From contig OZ024888.1 in NCBI GenBank assembly GCA_964017195.1, forward strand, positions 11,727,701 through 11,791,700: DNA of 64,000 nucleotides. The letters run 5' to 3'. Of this stretch, positions 11,868 to 23,640 are shown one piece after another (within the stretch, counting starts at the first letter, position 1; each line of letters opens with the position of its first letter). The stretch is from Siderastrea radians. Taxonomy: Eukaryota; Cnidaria; Anthozoa; Scleractinia; Rhizangiidae. The position numbers were made by a program, and so were the translations under genes. The notes beneath the pieces are model-generated. The model saw only the letters and a list, made by a program, of their open reading frames with translations. It was not told the DNA's origin and made no database searches.

Positions 11868-12335
11868 TTTAGCGAAAGCAAAACAATTCCCCGAATCGGC
11901 TTCTGTCTTTCAATGACGTAATATTTACGTGTTACGGTAAGTTTAGGTGAATTCATGCCAGCTTCAAAGCTCGCTAGCACCTTCTTCCTTGCTCTCATCG
12001 AAGAGAAGTCAACTCCATTGAATTTCTTGTACTTTTCTACACAACTTTCCCTAAAGATTTTGGTGAAGCAAAGCAAAACTGCCAAAAAAATGCTTGCATT
12101 TTACTGGTGAATTATTCAACTTGGCGAAAGCGAGGGACTTCCCCGAATCGCCTTTTGTGTTTCAGTGATGTAATGTTTACGTGCCAGGGCAAGTTTGGCA
12201 AATCATGCCAGCTTTAAAGCTCGCTAGCACCTTCGTTCTTGCTTTCATCGAAGGGGTTTTCATGCCATTAAATCGCCAGTAATTTTCTACACCAACTTTC
12301 ATGAAAATTCTGGCGAAATAACGCTAAACGAACCA
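11868..12335. repeat. Diverged tandem duplication, about 250-bp unit
   Basis: The block GCGAAAGCAAAACAATTCCC with AAAGCTCGCTAGCACCTTC (11870-12080) recurs in the same orientation at 12124-12335 with roughly four in five bases shared. The open frame at 11810-12085 (minus) is not kept open in the second copy, which argues against coding. Confidence 0.7.
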
Positions 12336-13075
12336 ACATTACAGGCAAGTATTGTTTTGACCGAGCGGAAATCTGGGGCAAGTGACCACGACGACAAAAA
12401 AAAAAAAAAAAACGGGTATTACTAGACCCCGTCCTGACGGCGGGGTAAAAATACCAACGAAAACCAGTAAAGCATTACTTAACTATCTATGTAGCAAATC
12501 GTACCTTAATAACCATTTTCTGTGAAGAAATGACGAGATTTCTACTAACCGCCCATGACAACTGATGACAACCGTCGAACATTTTTGGGTAAGTAATGGC
12601 TATACTGTCACGCAATACACAGTGGTCTTAGATTACAAAACCACATGGCAGGCAAATGCAAACAGCTGTCAGCAGCGAATCTCCTATGGGCAAGAATGGA
12701 CGAGAAACAAAAGAGATGTGTAAAACTTTGCTGCTAGTGCAATGAATTGTTTTAAAATTCAACCAGTCTTTATAGCATTAGTACTGTAGAATGTAAAATT
12801 ATCTCAAAGTTCTTAACCAAAGAAAAATAAGAGCCAAATAAAGTTACCGGTCATTATACCTCAAGTTGCGAAATACTTCCACAATCCTGATGTAACAAAC
12901 ATGCCTCGTGTCAAAAAATCCCGACACAAATCTTGCACGTGGGTTGAACTGTTTGGAACGCCACCAGTCTGTCAAATCTCATAAACTACCATGGCTTTGT
13001 GTGGGTATTCGGAAATAGTTGGAGGAAGTTGTGGGGCTAGTTCAGACAACCCAGCGAATGTCCAGAGTGTTACTT
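12336..13075. other. No gene; A-run and short hairpin
   Basis: Contains an 18-base A run near 12400 directly followed by a GC-rich hairpin, ACCCCGTC-CTGAC-GGCGGGGT (12426-12446). The rest is unremarkable AT-rich sequence. Confidence 0.4.
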
Positions 13076-13205
13076 ACTTCTTATTAACTGAGCGCGAGGG
13101 CCGTACTGGGAGAATATTGCCCGAGGTCGTACAAGAAAGACTGAGGGCAATATTCTCCTAGTACGGTCCCGAGCTAGCGAGAGTTAATGTAGTTGTGTAA
13201 TAAGA
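13076..13205. mobile_element. Fold-back MITE
   Basis: Arms GGGCCGTACTGGGAGAATAT (from 13098) and its near reverse complement ending at 13170 face each other across about 20 bases. TTAACTGAGCG at the left and CGAGAGTTAA at the right extend the symmetry. The whole is a compact palindrome with no coding content. Confidence 0.6.
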
Positions 13206-13352
13206 AGCTTATTATATGGCTATGCCTAACACTTTATTACTTGAAAAGTGAGCCGTAGTGGATTGGGATGAATGAAACAGTTTACCGGAAAGCATACAAA
13301 ACTCAGCAGTTTTATTCCACACAAGAAATTTATAGCGCACCCGGTGGAGGGG

Positions 13353-13425
13353 TAGTCTCCTACGCAGCCGTTTTTAGTGGGGGAGTGTTGCGTGACGCCA
13401 CTAAAAACGGCTGCGTAGGAGACTA
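13353..13425. repeat. Palindrome with 28-bp arms
   Basis: TAGTCTCCTACGCAGCCGTT (13353) is mirrored by AACGGCTGCGTAGGAGACTA (ending 13425), with a loop holding AGTGTTGCGTGACGC. A diverged half of the same motif lies at 33993-34030 (GGGAGCGTTGCGTGACTTCG), so this is an interspersed family. Confidence 0.75.
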
Positions 13426-13433
13426 GGGGAGGG

Positions 13434-13695
13434 GGTACTCCCGTACATAAGCTATATAGGTATGTGCGACGCCAAAGGGTATGGTTTTGGAGCCTTTTTG
13501 GTCTGAAATAGGACATAGACTTTGAACATTTTGGTCTGAAATAGGGTGAGGCTTTTCCCCCGGGGGGGGGGTACTCCCTTATATAAGCTATATTGGTATG
13601 TGTGGCGCCAAAGGGTATGGTTTTTGAGCCTTTATGGTCTGAAATAGGGTATAGATTTTGACCATTTTGGTCTGAAATAGCGTGAGGTTTGTGCA
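13434..13695. repeat. Two tandem copies of a ~130-bp repeat
   Basis: GGTACTCCC, ATAAGCTATAT, GGTATGTG, GCCAAAGGGTATGG and GGTCTGAAATAGG occur in the same order at 13434-13545 and 13570-13690. The repeat keeps GGTCTGAAATAGGG-like blocks going to about 13880. The 177-codon frame across it on the minus strand is a product of the repeat. Confidence 0.7.
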
Positions 13696-13880
13696 CTCTG
13701 ATATGGGATCTGGTAAGGTTCTTACAAGAAGCTATCTTTTTATTAATTTTCTTCTCCAAAGAACTGAGGTTTGATTAACGTTGGGAATTTGAAGCCCTTC
13801 TCAACTATTTACGCAAACGAAATAGGGTTAGGGTCTCGTCTGAAATAGGGTATCAAATATTAAGTCAGGTCTAAAATAGG

Positions 13881-15177
13881 GTAGGGAAAATCACTTTATT
13901 CATTCAGCTTCAAATCATCCCAACTATTTGAATCAAATGTACTTTTACATTTTCTATATTTCCACTTTACTAGGAGGGCATTAACATTGCTCATAATGCC
14001 CCTGGGCATTACGGGAAAATCTGGTCCCGAGTATTGGCCAATCACAGCGCGCGTTATATATTTACAAGCTCTAGCCATATAATAAATTTGGGGAATGCAG
14101 TAAAGACATCAAAGGACATCTGAGAAGTTACAAGGTGTCGAATGCCTCACTAGATTCAGAAGCAAAGCTTTTGCTGGCAAGACCAGGTAACCGTACTGTT
14201 AAAAAATTTGGGTACTTATTGCTGTAGACTGCAAAACACTTTTTGCTGTTCGCTCTCTTTCTCTGCCTCAAAATAAGAAAAGGAAAGTCAAGAAAAAGAA
14301 AACTCGCGGGGGCACGAATCTTCCGAAAAAGGTTAACTCGCTTGGTGCGAAGTGACGAAAGCGTGGATTTTCCCGCGCGAGCTACACACGTCCCGCGCGT
14401 TCGTACGATGCACCAAGAAATATGTAATGTTTTGCGCTCGGTCTTTAGCTTGGATACAACTGTACATGCCGCCACCAGGAGTTGCAAGATCTTGCCTAAA
14501 GGCCAAATAACACGGAAAACATTCGTGCAACTATTCGCACAACGATGTTGCGCTTATTATCACCTCCGCGTCGCGTGTTCAGGTTGCAGAAAGTTAGTTG
14601 CTTCTACTTTTCGAAAAATAAAGATTTGTTGCGTGTATAGGTGAGAACACTCTCAACTTGTAACACATCCTTGTTGCGCAACAAGTTGCACGAAAATCTT
14701 GCCGGTATTACTGAAGCGAAATAATGAAATTACTCCTGGTGTCCACATTTGTTATCACCTGGGGCACAACAGCCCTCTCTCCATCTTGGGGTACATCCAT
14801 AGATAAGTGAGGGGTAAACGAAGTTCTGCACTGCCCAAATTAAAAAATTCTGTTAAGATACCCGCCTGTTACAATGAGACATATTTGGCAGCTAGGGTGG
14901 GTGAATACTTCCACGGGATATATTCCTTTTGACCCAAATGAAGACAGGAAAACTCAGTGTACCTTGGCACAGATTCTGACGTTTGACGATACTCGGAACT
15001 GTTTTTTTCAGTCTTTTTCTAATTTTTAAAGGAATTTTTGAATTCAATGAAGTTCATTTAGGTTTAACAATATGCCCGCGACACCGGGAAAGGTTTGGAA
15101 CGGCCGCTGGAGATCCTACAAGAAAAACTGCAGCTGTCCAAGTGAAGTGTCCGTTAAATATTTAGGTCCAATTTGCA
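13881..15177. other. No supported gene
   Basis: Contains short self-complementary blocks, for example around 13985-14040 and near 14620-14700 (TTGTTGCGCAACAA). Overlapping frames on both strands at 14128-14644 are mutual shadows with no domain. Confidence 0.4.
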
Positions 15178-15398
15178 GCAAATTATGTGGTAGGCCAGAT
15201 AGTAGAGAATTACAGTAACCGATCCGAGAAGTTGCAAAGGTGTGTGTTAGTATTTCGCAGTTTTTGTGTGACAGAAACTTTCTGGCAGTAACTAGATTAC
15301 GTAGATGGTAGAAAGCTGTTTTGTGCAGTTAGTTCACTTGCTTGTTCATAGAAAGGGCACTTTCAAACCATACGCCAGTGTTCTTGGCTGACTATTTA
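15178..15398 (-). pseudogene. CR1/L2-like LINE reverse transcriptase, C-terminal fragment
   Basis: Read on the minus strand, the block encodes a broken version of the conserved region after the RT catalytic core: an AFYHLRN-like motif, then KFLSHK, then a DYCNSLL-like motif followed by a YGLP-like turn. This order is characteristic of CR1/L2/RTE-type non-LTR retrotransposons. Frames are interrupted. The same fragment occurs at 20503-20725 in the same orientation. 5' truncation is normal for LINEs; no tail was identified. Confidence 0.65.
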
Positions 15399-15874
15399 TA
15401 TAGCAGCCGTTTATATATATGTAGTCGTCGGCAGTATGGTGGAAGCCATTGAAGCACATCCGCAAGACAGTTTTTCATTACCTAGTGTTCACAACACGAA
15501 AAACGGAGGTTTTCAAAAAAAGGCTTAGGGTGGACCGAAATATCTACGTTTGTTTATCAAGAAATGTTCTTAGGGTAAGGGGCGCCCAGCATACCCCTAT
15601 GATTGATATTTTTTTCTGTTTAGAATGGTTAAAAGTAAAACCATCAGCATTAAATTTATCACAGGCACTTCTATTTAGAAAAAGTGGCAACCCCAACAAA
15701 CAAACAAAAAACGAGTCATTCCCAGAGATGGTAGCCAGACAGCATTCCAGGAGACAAGAGCAGGAAAAAACATCGGACAGATTCTGTCGCAGGCTAGCAA
15801 TAAAAACAATTTAAATCCAGGCATTTTATCTTACGAGGTCCTTTTAACATGTCCGATGATCAATCCCGTCGCTT
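15399..15874. other. No supported gene
   Basis: A 121-codon plus-strand frame (15449-15814) has no recognisable motif and no splice context. Nothing else is seen. Confidence 0.35.
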
Positions 15875-17367
15875 TTATATGCCCTTCCCCTCATTCCCTC
15901 CCCTCTCCAGCTCTATACTTTGCAAGTTGTTGAATACTTTCAATAGCATCTGAGCCTTTTCTGCTGCCTTGTCTTTCTGTGAACTGCCCACACTTTTAAA
16001 TTGAGGATCATATGTGTGGCTCCAAAATAACACGGTAAAAGCCAGGATGGGACCTCTCTGGTTTGTAATTGAAGACCAGTGTATATTGCGTGACAGCAAC
16101 GTTTTCACGACGACCCAAAAATGTTCGACGGTTGTCTCGCGCAGCCAGAAGAAATCTCGACGTTTCTTCATCAGAAAAGAGTCAGTAAGATAAGATTTGC
16201 TTTATAAATAGTTGGGTCACACTTTATTGGTCTTCTTTACCATTGTTTTGGAAAAAACTGAAGGCAGAAAAGCGACTTTGTTGTGAAAGAAAAATGTTTC
16301 AAATTTATGCAAATTTACCGATGTTAATCACCAACAACCAAAGTTTGCCTTTGCCAAAAAAACGTATTTGCGAGCGAAAACCTGTCCTGTTTTCGGCTGA
16401 TGACTTTATTTGAGGTTCTATTAATTAGTAAGTACCAAACATCGTGAAACTTTTCTTTAAAAAAATGGAATTAGCGCGTGTTATTTGAAAACGCTGGTCA
16501 TTACTTCCCTGCCTGTCAAGGTCAAAAGGTCGTCTTCGCTTGGAAAATAGGGTGCAGATAAAGCGCTCCCAAAATTTACCATTTCATTTACCCAAAAATT
16601 TTTTTTCATCAAATCGTAGAGGAAAGATTGCTTATTCCAACAAGTGTAGTCTCAGCAGCGAAAGCCATATACCAGAGTGCTTTTTTTGGTCCTGAATTTC
16701 GCCATTTTTTAGCGTGCGACTATGCCGCTCAAAACGGTTAAATTTTAAAAATCTGTTAAAAATTCTGGTCTCGATCGAATTCAAATTTGACAAAGCAAAC
16801 AAGACAAGGGAGTATCCTACTTATACTACATGGCTTTGATATTGATATTCCTGTCTTCACAATTCAAGACGAGCGGTTGATTTAAGTGACACTTCCAAGT
16901 CGTTTTTACTGGCTCACGAGCCATCGGAATGATAAAGTCGTCGTAACGGTAAAATATTTACCGGAATAAACTAAAACTTATATTTTTATAAATGGTTTGG
17001 GAAGACCTTTATTGTGACAAAGTTTGGCAATTTTCGATTTTTCTATCTTGCATGGTCCTAGGTGAAAGTTACGGATAGCCGCTCTTAAAGGCTCTGGAAA
17101 AAAGTGCATACGCTAGCGACACCCCTAGCTTGTTTCAGCCAGCAATTTTTCTTCGCTTCCGATGGAGTCTTTCCGGTTCCTGTTTGTCCCGCAACCTAGA
17201 GGGATATTTGAAAGACAGCCTTTTTCTATGTGTGGCTTAATATTTTTCATAGCTTGCAGTGCTTTCTCACTAAGCACGAGCTTTTTGTTTATACGTAAGC
17301 GTTGCCATTTTTTTGCAATTGGAAACAATTCAAGTTCCGCATAACTGGCTCTCTCCTTGCCCCTCAT
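15875..17367 (-). pseudogene. Decayed unclassified cnidarian-type transposon ORF
   Basis: At 17367-17125 the minus strand encodes SEKALQAMKNIKPHIEKGCL followed by a GCGTNRN motif; after a one-base frame slip it continues as GVSLAYALFSRAF (about 17110-17060) and then stops. I recall this pattern (HIEKGCLSNIP, GCGTNRNE, SLAYAL) from repetitive uncharacterised cnidarian proteins, which I believe come from a DNA transposon; this is memory of a motif, not a search. A second frame at 16171-15875 may belong to the same element but has no shared motif. The slip and stops show it is dead. Confidence 0.4.
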
Positions 17368-17918
17368 ACGGAAAAAGAAAGGAGACTTATAAATACCACT
17401 TAGATTAATTAGAAATTTACGAAAAAAAAACTGTGAAGAGACTAAGAGAACTAGCTTTGCTAAAGGCGCAGTGTTACGAACATTTTACTACTTCCTAAAA
17501 AATACAACAGAAGTACTTGTAACAATGAAGTTCTGATGCACTAACAGTGGCGTGCCCTTGCTAATCGTTTCTACATAATAATACGTATTGCGATAAAAAC
17601 TGGTAAAAAAGCGACTTTTACTGAGAATGGTTAGGAAGGAAGGGGACTCAAACGCAAAAAGTAGATATTTTATTGGGTTGTTTTAAAGAAAAAAACAATG
17701 GTGATGATAGTGTGAAATTGGCGCCTTTGAAGTAATTGCAGTTCAGGATCATTTCAGCTATGCTTCAGCGAGTCTACCTTTTCAATTCCAGCGTAGTTTA
17801 GGGGCAAATATGATAAATGAACTGACAGTTCTTCTTTTGTCTCCTTAAAGGTCTAATTCATTTGCGTGTACTGGTTTCATAAGTGTTTCCTAGTTAAGTG
17901 TAACTAAGCCTGCACAAC
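17368..17918. other. No supported gene
   Basis: AT-rich, short frames only. Confidence 0.4.
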
Positions 17919-18960
17919 AGAAAGGGGATAGTGTTACTACTATTCGTTTTACCATGGAAATCGAGAAAGATAACACTATCCCCTTTCTCGACACGTCAGT
18001 TTCAAGGGATTCAAACGGTCTTCTCACCACCACTGTTTACAGAAAGCCCACCCATACTGACCAATACCTAGCCTATGATTCACACCATCCTCAGTCAGTG
18101 AAACGTGGTATTGTTAAGTATCTATATACGACCGAGCCAAACACCTCACATCAAAACCATCAGCTATCTCTAAAGAAAAGAAACATTTATCATCGGTACT
18201 TGTTTCGAACGGATATCCTTCATTTGTACGAAAGCTCACAAAGACAACAAGACCAACAGCCAACAAAGAACCTACGCAGGAATTTAAATCTACTGCGGTT
18301 CTACCCTACATAAAAGGTGTATCAGAAGTTCTTCGCCGCTGCCTACAACAACAAGGCGTACGCACCGTCTTCAAATCAGACACAACTCTTAGGTCTCACT
18401 TAGTGCGACCGAAAGACACCCTTGAACCAACTATAAACAAGACGGTGTCATCTACAAAATTCCATGTGAGTGCGGCAAAGTATACATCGGGGAAACAGGG
18501 AGAGCGATGCAAGGCAGGATAAAAGAACACGACAGAGATATACGGCTTGCTCCTACACAAACCTCCGCAGTTTCGGAACACGCTAACGAAACGGGGCATC
18601 TTCCTATTTGGAAAGAAGTTAAGTTTATTGATCGTGACCCTCACTGGTACACACGCAGGGTCAAAGAGGCTACCGATATAAGACTTCATCCTAATAACAT
18701 CAATAGAGATAGTGGAATCGAAATTCCAGAAGCTTGGATACCACAAGGCGGACCTGTGAGGGAACAACATCTAATAGTCGGAATAATAACGAGGATCGAA
18801 ATGCACCAATAGCAGCGAACCATCATGCTACAAATAGCGACACGTAAACAGTTGACCTCATCGCCTGATGAAGACTAGCAGTATTGCAGTCGAAACGTCG
18901 CGATCAACAACTCAAAGCGATTCCATCGTGAGACAAACGAATAAACGTTCATCTTACCTA
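17919..18960 (+). pseudogene. Penelope-like retroelement: RT tail plus GIY-YIG endonuclease, 5'-truncated
   Basis: The first frame starts in the end of a reverse transcriptase (DNTIPFLDTSVSR, then TTVYRKPTHTDQYL), the region where Penelope-like RTs end. After a frame slip near 18130 a linker (SNGYPSFVRKL, LPYIKGVSEVLRRC) follows. After another slip near 18440 comes a GIY-YIG domain: GVIYKIPCECGKVYIGETGR with CxC next to the YIG motif, then RIKEHDRDI, and the EIPEAWIP tail. RT followed by GIY-YIG is diagnostic of Penelope-like elements. The catalytic RT core is missing and at least two frameshifts are present, so the copy is dead. A short 3' UTR with GTCGAAACGTCGCGATC follows. Confidence 0.85.
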
Positions 18961-19324
18961 AAACTACTGTTGTTTGATGGATATCACGAAGGCATTTGAA
19001 ATATGTCGCAGTTATTAAGTGAATGAGGTCTGATACTCCCTTGTACGCAAAAAAAAAGCACAATGTTTTCCCAAGGGTTATTATTAAAAACGTCCTACGG
19101 TTTTGTACAGATTTATATGCTTCTGATGTATTTCTTTTAAGACAAAAAACAGGAAAAAACTTGGACATATGTGAGTGAACAATTTGATTGCATTTTTCTC
19201 TCTGAAATTATGAATATATGAAACTCATATATTTGAACTGCGGAATGAAGAAATAAGTGTAAAGAAGATCCTCGCAGTTATCAACGCAACTTATGCAGTT
19301 GCGAAAAGAAAGCCTGAAAAAATC

Positions 19325-19396
19325 AGGCTTGCCGGGATTCGAACCCTGACCTCTGCGATGCCGGTGCAGCGCTCTAACCAATTGAGCTAACAAGCC
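19325..19396 (-). tRNA. tRNA-like gene, possible anticodon GGC (Ala)
   Basis: Acceptor GGCTTGT pairs with GCAAGCC at the other end (one G-U), the D arm is GCTC-AATTGGTTA-GAGC, and the B box is GGTTCGAATCC. The anticodon arm CTGCA/CGCAG encloses CCGGCAT, giving GGC at the expected place, but U33 is replaced by C and the stem has one mismatch. The T stem has a further A-G mismatch. CCA is not encoded. A downstream hairpin and T run could serve as a Pol III terminator. It may be a pseudo-tRNA amplified with the repeat. Confidence 0.6.
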
Positions 19397-19598
19397 AACT
19401 GGGAGCTGGCTCCCAGTTGGCCTGATTTTTTCAGGCTTTCTTTTCGCAACTGCATAAGTTGCGTTGATAACTGCGAGGATCTTCTTTACACTTATTTCTT
19501 CATTCCGCAGTTCAAATATATGAGTTTCATATATTCATAATTTCATCTTCATCTTTCCCGGGTATATTACGAACCAATTTAATGACCAGCTCCCAGTT

Positions 19599-19674
19599 GG
19601 CTTGTTAGCTCAATTGGTTAGAGCGCTGCACCGGCATCGCAGAGATCAGCCGGGGTTCGAATCCCGGCAAGCCT
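19599..19674 (+). tRNA. tRNA-like gene, second copy, possible anticodon GGC
   Basis: Same fold as the copy at 19325-19396 but with a perfect T arm (CCGGG-GTTCGAAT-CCCGG) and a slightly longer variable region. It shares the unusual C33 and anticodon-loop sequence CCGGCAT, so the oddity is inherited by the whole family. A T run follows right after the CCTGA-TTTTTT-TCAGG hairpin. Whether it is charged or used is unknown. Confidence 0.65.
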
Positions 19675-19750
19675 GATTTTTTCAGGCTTTCTTTTCGCAA
19701 CTGCATAAGTTGCGTTGATAACTGCGAGGATCTTCTTTACACTTATTTTT

Positions 19751-20502
19751 CTCTCTTTTGCCATAACTTTGTGTTCGAAAACTACGCAATTGTAATTGCT
19801 GAAGCTTCAGATTACTCGCCATCACAAGCCTGTTCGTCTTTGCATGGTGAAATCATGTTTCTCGTCGGCTCAATGTCAAACAAACAACTTAAATCTTACC
19901 ACAAAGGAAAACAATCTATTCATTTCCTTAGTACCGAATTTTCTCCACTTTTAGAAACACCTGAAACACCGAGCCTTGAATGCATGTAAACCAAGTTCAA
20001 ATTAACCATGAGTTAATAAACGCCCCCAGTGTTTATCATGTTTATTCGATGCTAACATGGAAAATTTGTTAAAGCAATTTAAATTAAACTCCTCTTTATT
20101 TACCATATTAATCAAGCGGCAGCAGTATCATCTTTATTTTCAAGCGTGTTGTCTTAACAACAATTTGAAGACTTATAATGTCAGCATACTTAACAACATT
20201 CTGTTACATATTCTACGAATTTCAACTTTAAGAATCTTCACACTTTGCTTGATTGAAACAAGAAATTACCTTGTTAATACACAGACATAAACATTTTCCA
20301 TAAAGTATCCAAAATGTTAAAAAGAAACAAACATGTTTTCTTATACAGTTTTCTATTTAAGTTACCTGATAACAAAGATAAGCCGCAAATAGGCGACAAT
20401 GGTTATTGAAAGTGCTACCATTTTGCGTGTGTTTGTGCTTGGAATACGTGGTCAGACGGGCTGTGACCCGGCATTTTGCACGTGTTGGACCTTTTAAAAT
20501 GA
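19751..20502. other. No supported gene
   Basis: Two plus-strand frames of 72 and 77 codons have no motif or splice context. AT-rich. Confidence 0.4.
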
Positions 20503-20725
20503 TGCCGTGGTAGGCCAAATAGTAGAGAATTACAGTAATCGATTCGAGAAGTTACAAAGGCGTGTATTAGTATTTCGCAGTTTTTGTGTGACAGGAACTT
20601 TCTGACAGTAGCTAAATTACGTAGATGATAGAAAGCTGTTTGCAGAGTGAGTTCACTTGCTTGTTCAGAGAGAGGGTATTATCAACCATAGCCAATGTTC
20701 TTGGCTGACTCAGTCGCTACTACAC
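20503..20725 (-). pseudogene. CR1/L2-like LINE RT fragment, second copy
   Basis: Matches the fragment at 15178-15398 base for base over most of its length. Read on the minus strand it gives TAFYHLRNLATVRKFLSHKN, then a HAFVTSRIDYCNSLLFGLP block, the conserved thumb-side motif of CR1/L2-type LINEs. This copy is less broken than the first. Both begin and end at nearly the same points, as for 3' fragments of one family. Confidence 0.7.
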
Positions 20726-23136
20726 AATTTATTGCCCGCTATAAGGAAGAATCGGTCAATTAAAAAATGTTTTTGGTGCGAATTAACAATCAAACAAGGG
20801 ATTTACTTTACCTCGGGTTCCCCGAAACGCTAGAGCACTACCTACTAAGTCAGCGACTCGAGTGCCCTTTGAGATATCTCTTCGCTGTGTCACAACGAGT
20901 ATGCCCTCGAAGAACGATTTCCTCACTCGGAACTCTCTAAATTCCAGTGTTTAAGCTCTAAAAAGTTGAATCTTACTTCCATTAAAGGGGTATTCGCCGC
21001 TTGAAACTGCACAAGCGAAGGACACGAGATATGAGATATGAGAATAGTTTAAAAACTCTTCAGTATGAGATTGAGAGAGAAAGCAACATGAAATGGTGTA
21101 CATTTTATTAACGTTTATGGTTTAACTATTTGGACAAATGGGTACAAGTCAAATGTGAGCTTTTACAACACAAAATTTGAGCAAAAAAGTTGGCAAGAAT
21201 ACTTCAACTTTTGTGGGGAGGTTCACACTTGCAAACTGACCAAACTGTAAAGACGCATTCATACAACCTTGGTATATATTATGATATTATGATCATTTTA
21301 ATTTTCTTCGCCTGATGGATAGTTGACGCATTCTTTTACTAATTACCTAGACACACTGTTAATGCAGCCACTTTATTAACACTACGACATTTTTAACTCT
21401 TCTTTAGCTATCGCAAAAAGAAGTGTTCCACCGTATTTAATTTTAGGACAAGACGGGATGAAGAACTTCAAATGCCAGTGTTTTAACATCTTTATTGGCA
21501 GCAAAGCTGTACACCTAAGTGAAGAAGTGAAGAAAACAGAAATTGGAAATATTTTTAAGCTAACAAATGAACTATTATTTTTTGGCAAGAATAATGCACG
21601 TTGTAGAAAACAACAGTAACAAATAATGGAAGGCATTTTGTGTTAGAAAGAAAGGGTACCAACGGAACATTACAAAATCTACGGAACCATAACAATAATG
21701 TAACTATGAGTAATTTACTTCATAAAGATTTAATTGTCTCGGTCTCGAAATCAAAAGGTTACTCTGATCACTGTCAAAAAGCAATATTTATAAAATAAAC
21801 AGGAAATCCAATGTAATAATCAGTCTAATCAATTTTCGGTGCACACCATTCATCTTTCTACATGACAATATTTAAAAAAATATGAATTTAGGTAAATCGA
21901 CTTACGATCACATATGTAAGATAGCTAAGTCTAGGAACTGCCTAACAACGAATGACTCTGAAACATTTGCCCATATATCTAATATCTAGAGACGTCTTGC
22001 CGAAAAGTGAGAGAAGGCACGGCCCCGGCCTGATTAAAAATTCGTAAATAAAGAAGGCAAAACCATGTATTTTATTACAGTGCAGCTACTCGAACCGGGC
22101 TACTTGGAAGAAAATTGACTAATCACAACGCTAATTGAGAACAAAAGAAGGCAAGATTTTCATAAACTGACCAATAATGTTGAAGGATGTAGACAATACA
22201 TCTCCAAATAAATTTGAAACTGTCTCATTCTGCGGACCTCTCGGGTAATAGTCGAATTTTTTCATTGATTAGCTTCAATACTTTCACTGATGGTGCGGTG
22301 TTGACTCGATGTGACTGAAATCTGGCGGATTGTTTTTACGCGTCACATAAGCTGTAAGCTTATTTTGAATGTAAATGTTTCCAAAATGGGTTTTACCCAG
22401 GAAAAAAAAAAAAAAAACAAGTAAGACTGAATCGAGAGGGCGGCATATACGGCAACAGTCGCGGCCATTGCTATCCCCGAATTCCCAGCTATTACGAGAT
22501 TACGTTTCAGTCTTGCACCACGCTCACATAAAGGATTTGGATTTTCTTGCAGTAGTGAGACCGCGGCTGCGAAAGGGCTGCAGAAGCCAGAATCAATACA
22601 TCAACGATAAACACCTGTTGATTCAAAAAGCACTTAGTGAATAAGGAGATTTGTGAACCCCCGTTTATAATTGAACGATCAAAGGGCGCAAATGTCGATA
22701 TTTATCTTAAGATCTGTGTTTGGTTATACTCGCTGCGCTGAGCGAACGTTTATCAGAATCAAGCAAGCTTGTTGCGTTACCGAATTTCATTTCGGAGAAG
22801 GTTTGTTTTTCAAATAAACTCATGCATTAGCTGTACTGCTGAAGGGAAACTATTGTTTAAGGTTTATTTATGGGCGAAAATTTTATTATCAATTGCGACT
22901 TCGACATCGATCTCGATGTTCTGCTCAAAATTTAGCACATTTAGGATCAAAAGCAACCAATCATAGATGTGACAGTTTCCCGAGCGGTCATGATCAGAGG
23001 TCACTGTGTCAATTTTTTCGAACGTGCATTGTTTGCCTGCTTCAACGTTATTGGTTGTTTACAAAAAAACATTGTTATCTTTTGTTTTCAATTAGAGTCT
23101 CGATTGGTCAGTTTTCTTCCAACTGGCCCGGTTGGA
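20726..23136. other. No supported gene
   Basis: Frames at 21382-21636, 22375-22644 and 22769-23186 overlap between frames and lack motifs. A 15-base A run lies near 22402. No domain, tRNA or strong repeat was seen. Confidence 0.4.
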
Positions 23137-23640
23137 GTAGCCGCACTGTAAGGAGGTTAGTTTCTAAAGGAACTGTGGTGTCTTAGAGACATATTGAAGG
23201 CTCGACTTTCGAGAGTTAGCCCTTCGTCAGAGCGAATCAAGGAATTGTGGGTTGCGTTAGGTTTATATGAAAACGATGGAGCTACGCTATTGGTAGGAAC
23301 ATGGTAACGTATAAAACAAGAATAAATTTGTTGAATAAAAAGCATTCGTTGATGCCAAGGGGATTGAGTGTACCGATTTGAAAAATGAATTTTTGTTCTA
23401 CATTCTAACGGCTTTCTGTGTTACCCTGATGTAGGGGAGGGCCGCAGACCGTCATGTGTTGGCTAGAATCATCATCAGGGAGATTCAAGTGTCGTACGAC
23501 TGTTTTGGATGCGTCCTTGTCATTTCTTTCGACGTCTCGTAGGTGTTCGCGGAAACGGTCACCTAGTCTCCTTCCTGTTTCGTGTTTTTTTTCTCTAATT
23601 GCCATTAAAAGAACAATGTGCATTTGAGAACATGAAAGAA
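23137..23640 (-). pseudogene. Penelope-like element 3' end, GIY-YIG remnant
   Basis: The minus strand encodes ETGRRLGDRFREHLRDVERN followed by a TVVRHLNLP block and QGNTESR; after a stop it continues as EQKFIFQIGTLNPLGIN. This is the second half of a Penelope-type GIY-YIG domain (the YIG half is degraded). It ends with a hallmark 3' tail around TTCGCTCTGACGAAGGGC and CGAAAGTCGAGCC. It belongs to a different family from the element at 17919. Confidence 0.75.

Larger units (their letters stand above)
19205..19750. repeat. Inverted and direct copies of a tRNA-bearing repeat unit
   Basis: Three copies of one unit meet here. Copy 1 (19205-19405) is inverted; copy 2 (about 19406-19590) points forward but lacks the tRNA body; copy 3 (about 19591-19750) points forward with its tRNA. 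Each carries, after the tRNA, a short CCTGA-TTTTTT-TCAGG hairpin, then TTCGCAACTGCATAAGTTGC. Copies 1 and 2 form a near-perfect fold-back. The consistent order suggests a repeated tRNA cassette, not a chance tRNA insertion. Confidence 0.8.

Noticed and set aside
13226..13759. 177-codon minus-strand frame
   Set aside because: It spans a palindrome and two tandem repeat copies; the repeated blocks give repeated peptide pieces and no domain.
20838..20900. Possible tRNA in GGGTTCCCCGAAACGCTAGA region
   Set aside because: A B-box-like GGTTCC is present but no acceptor or D arm could be paired on either strand.
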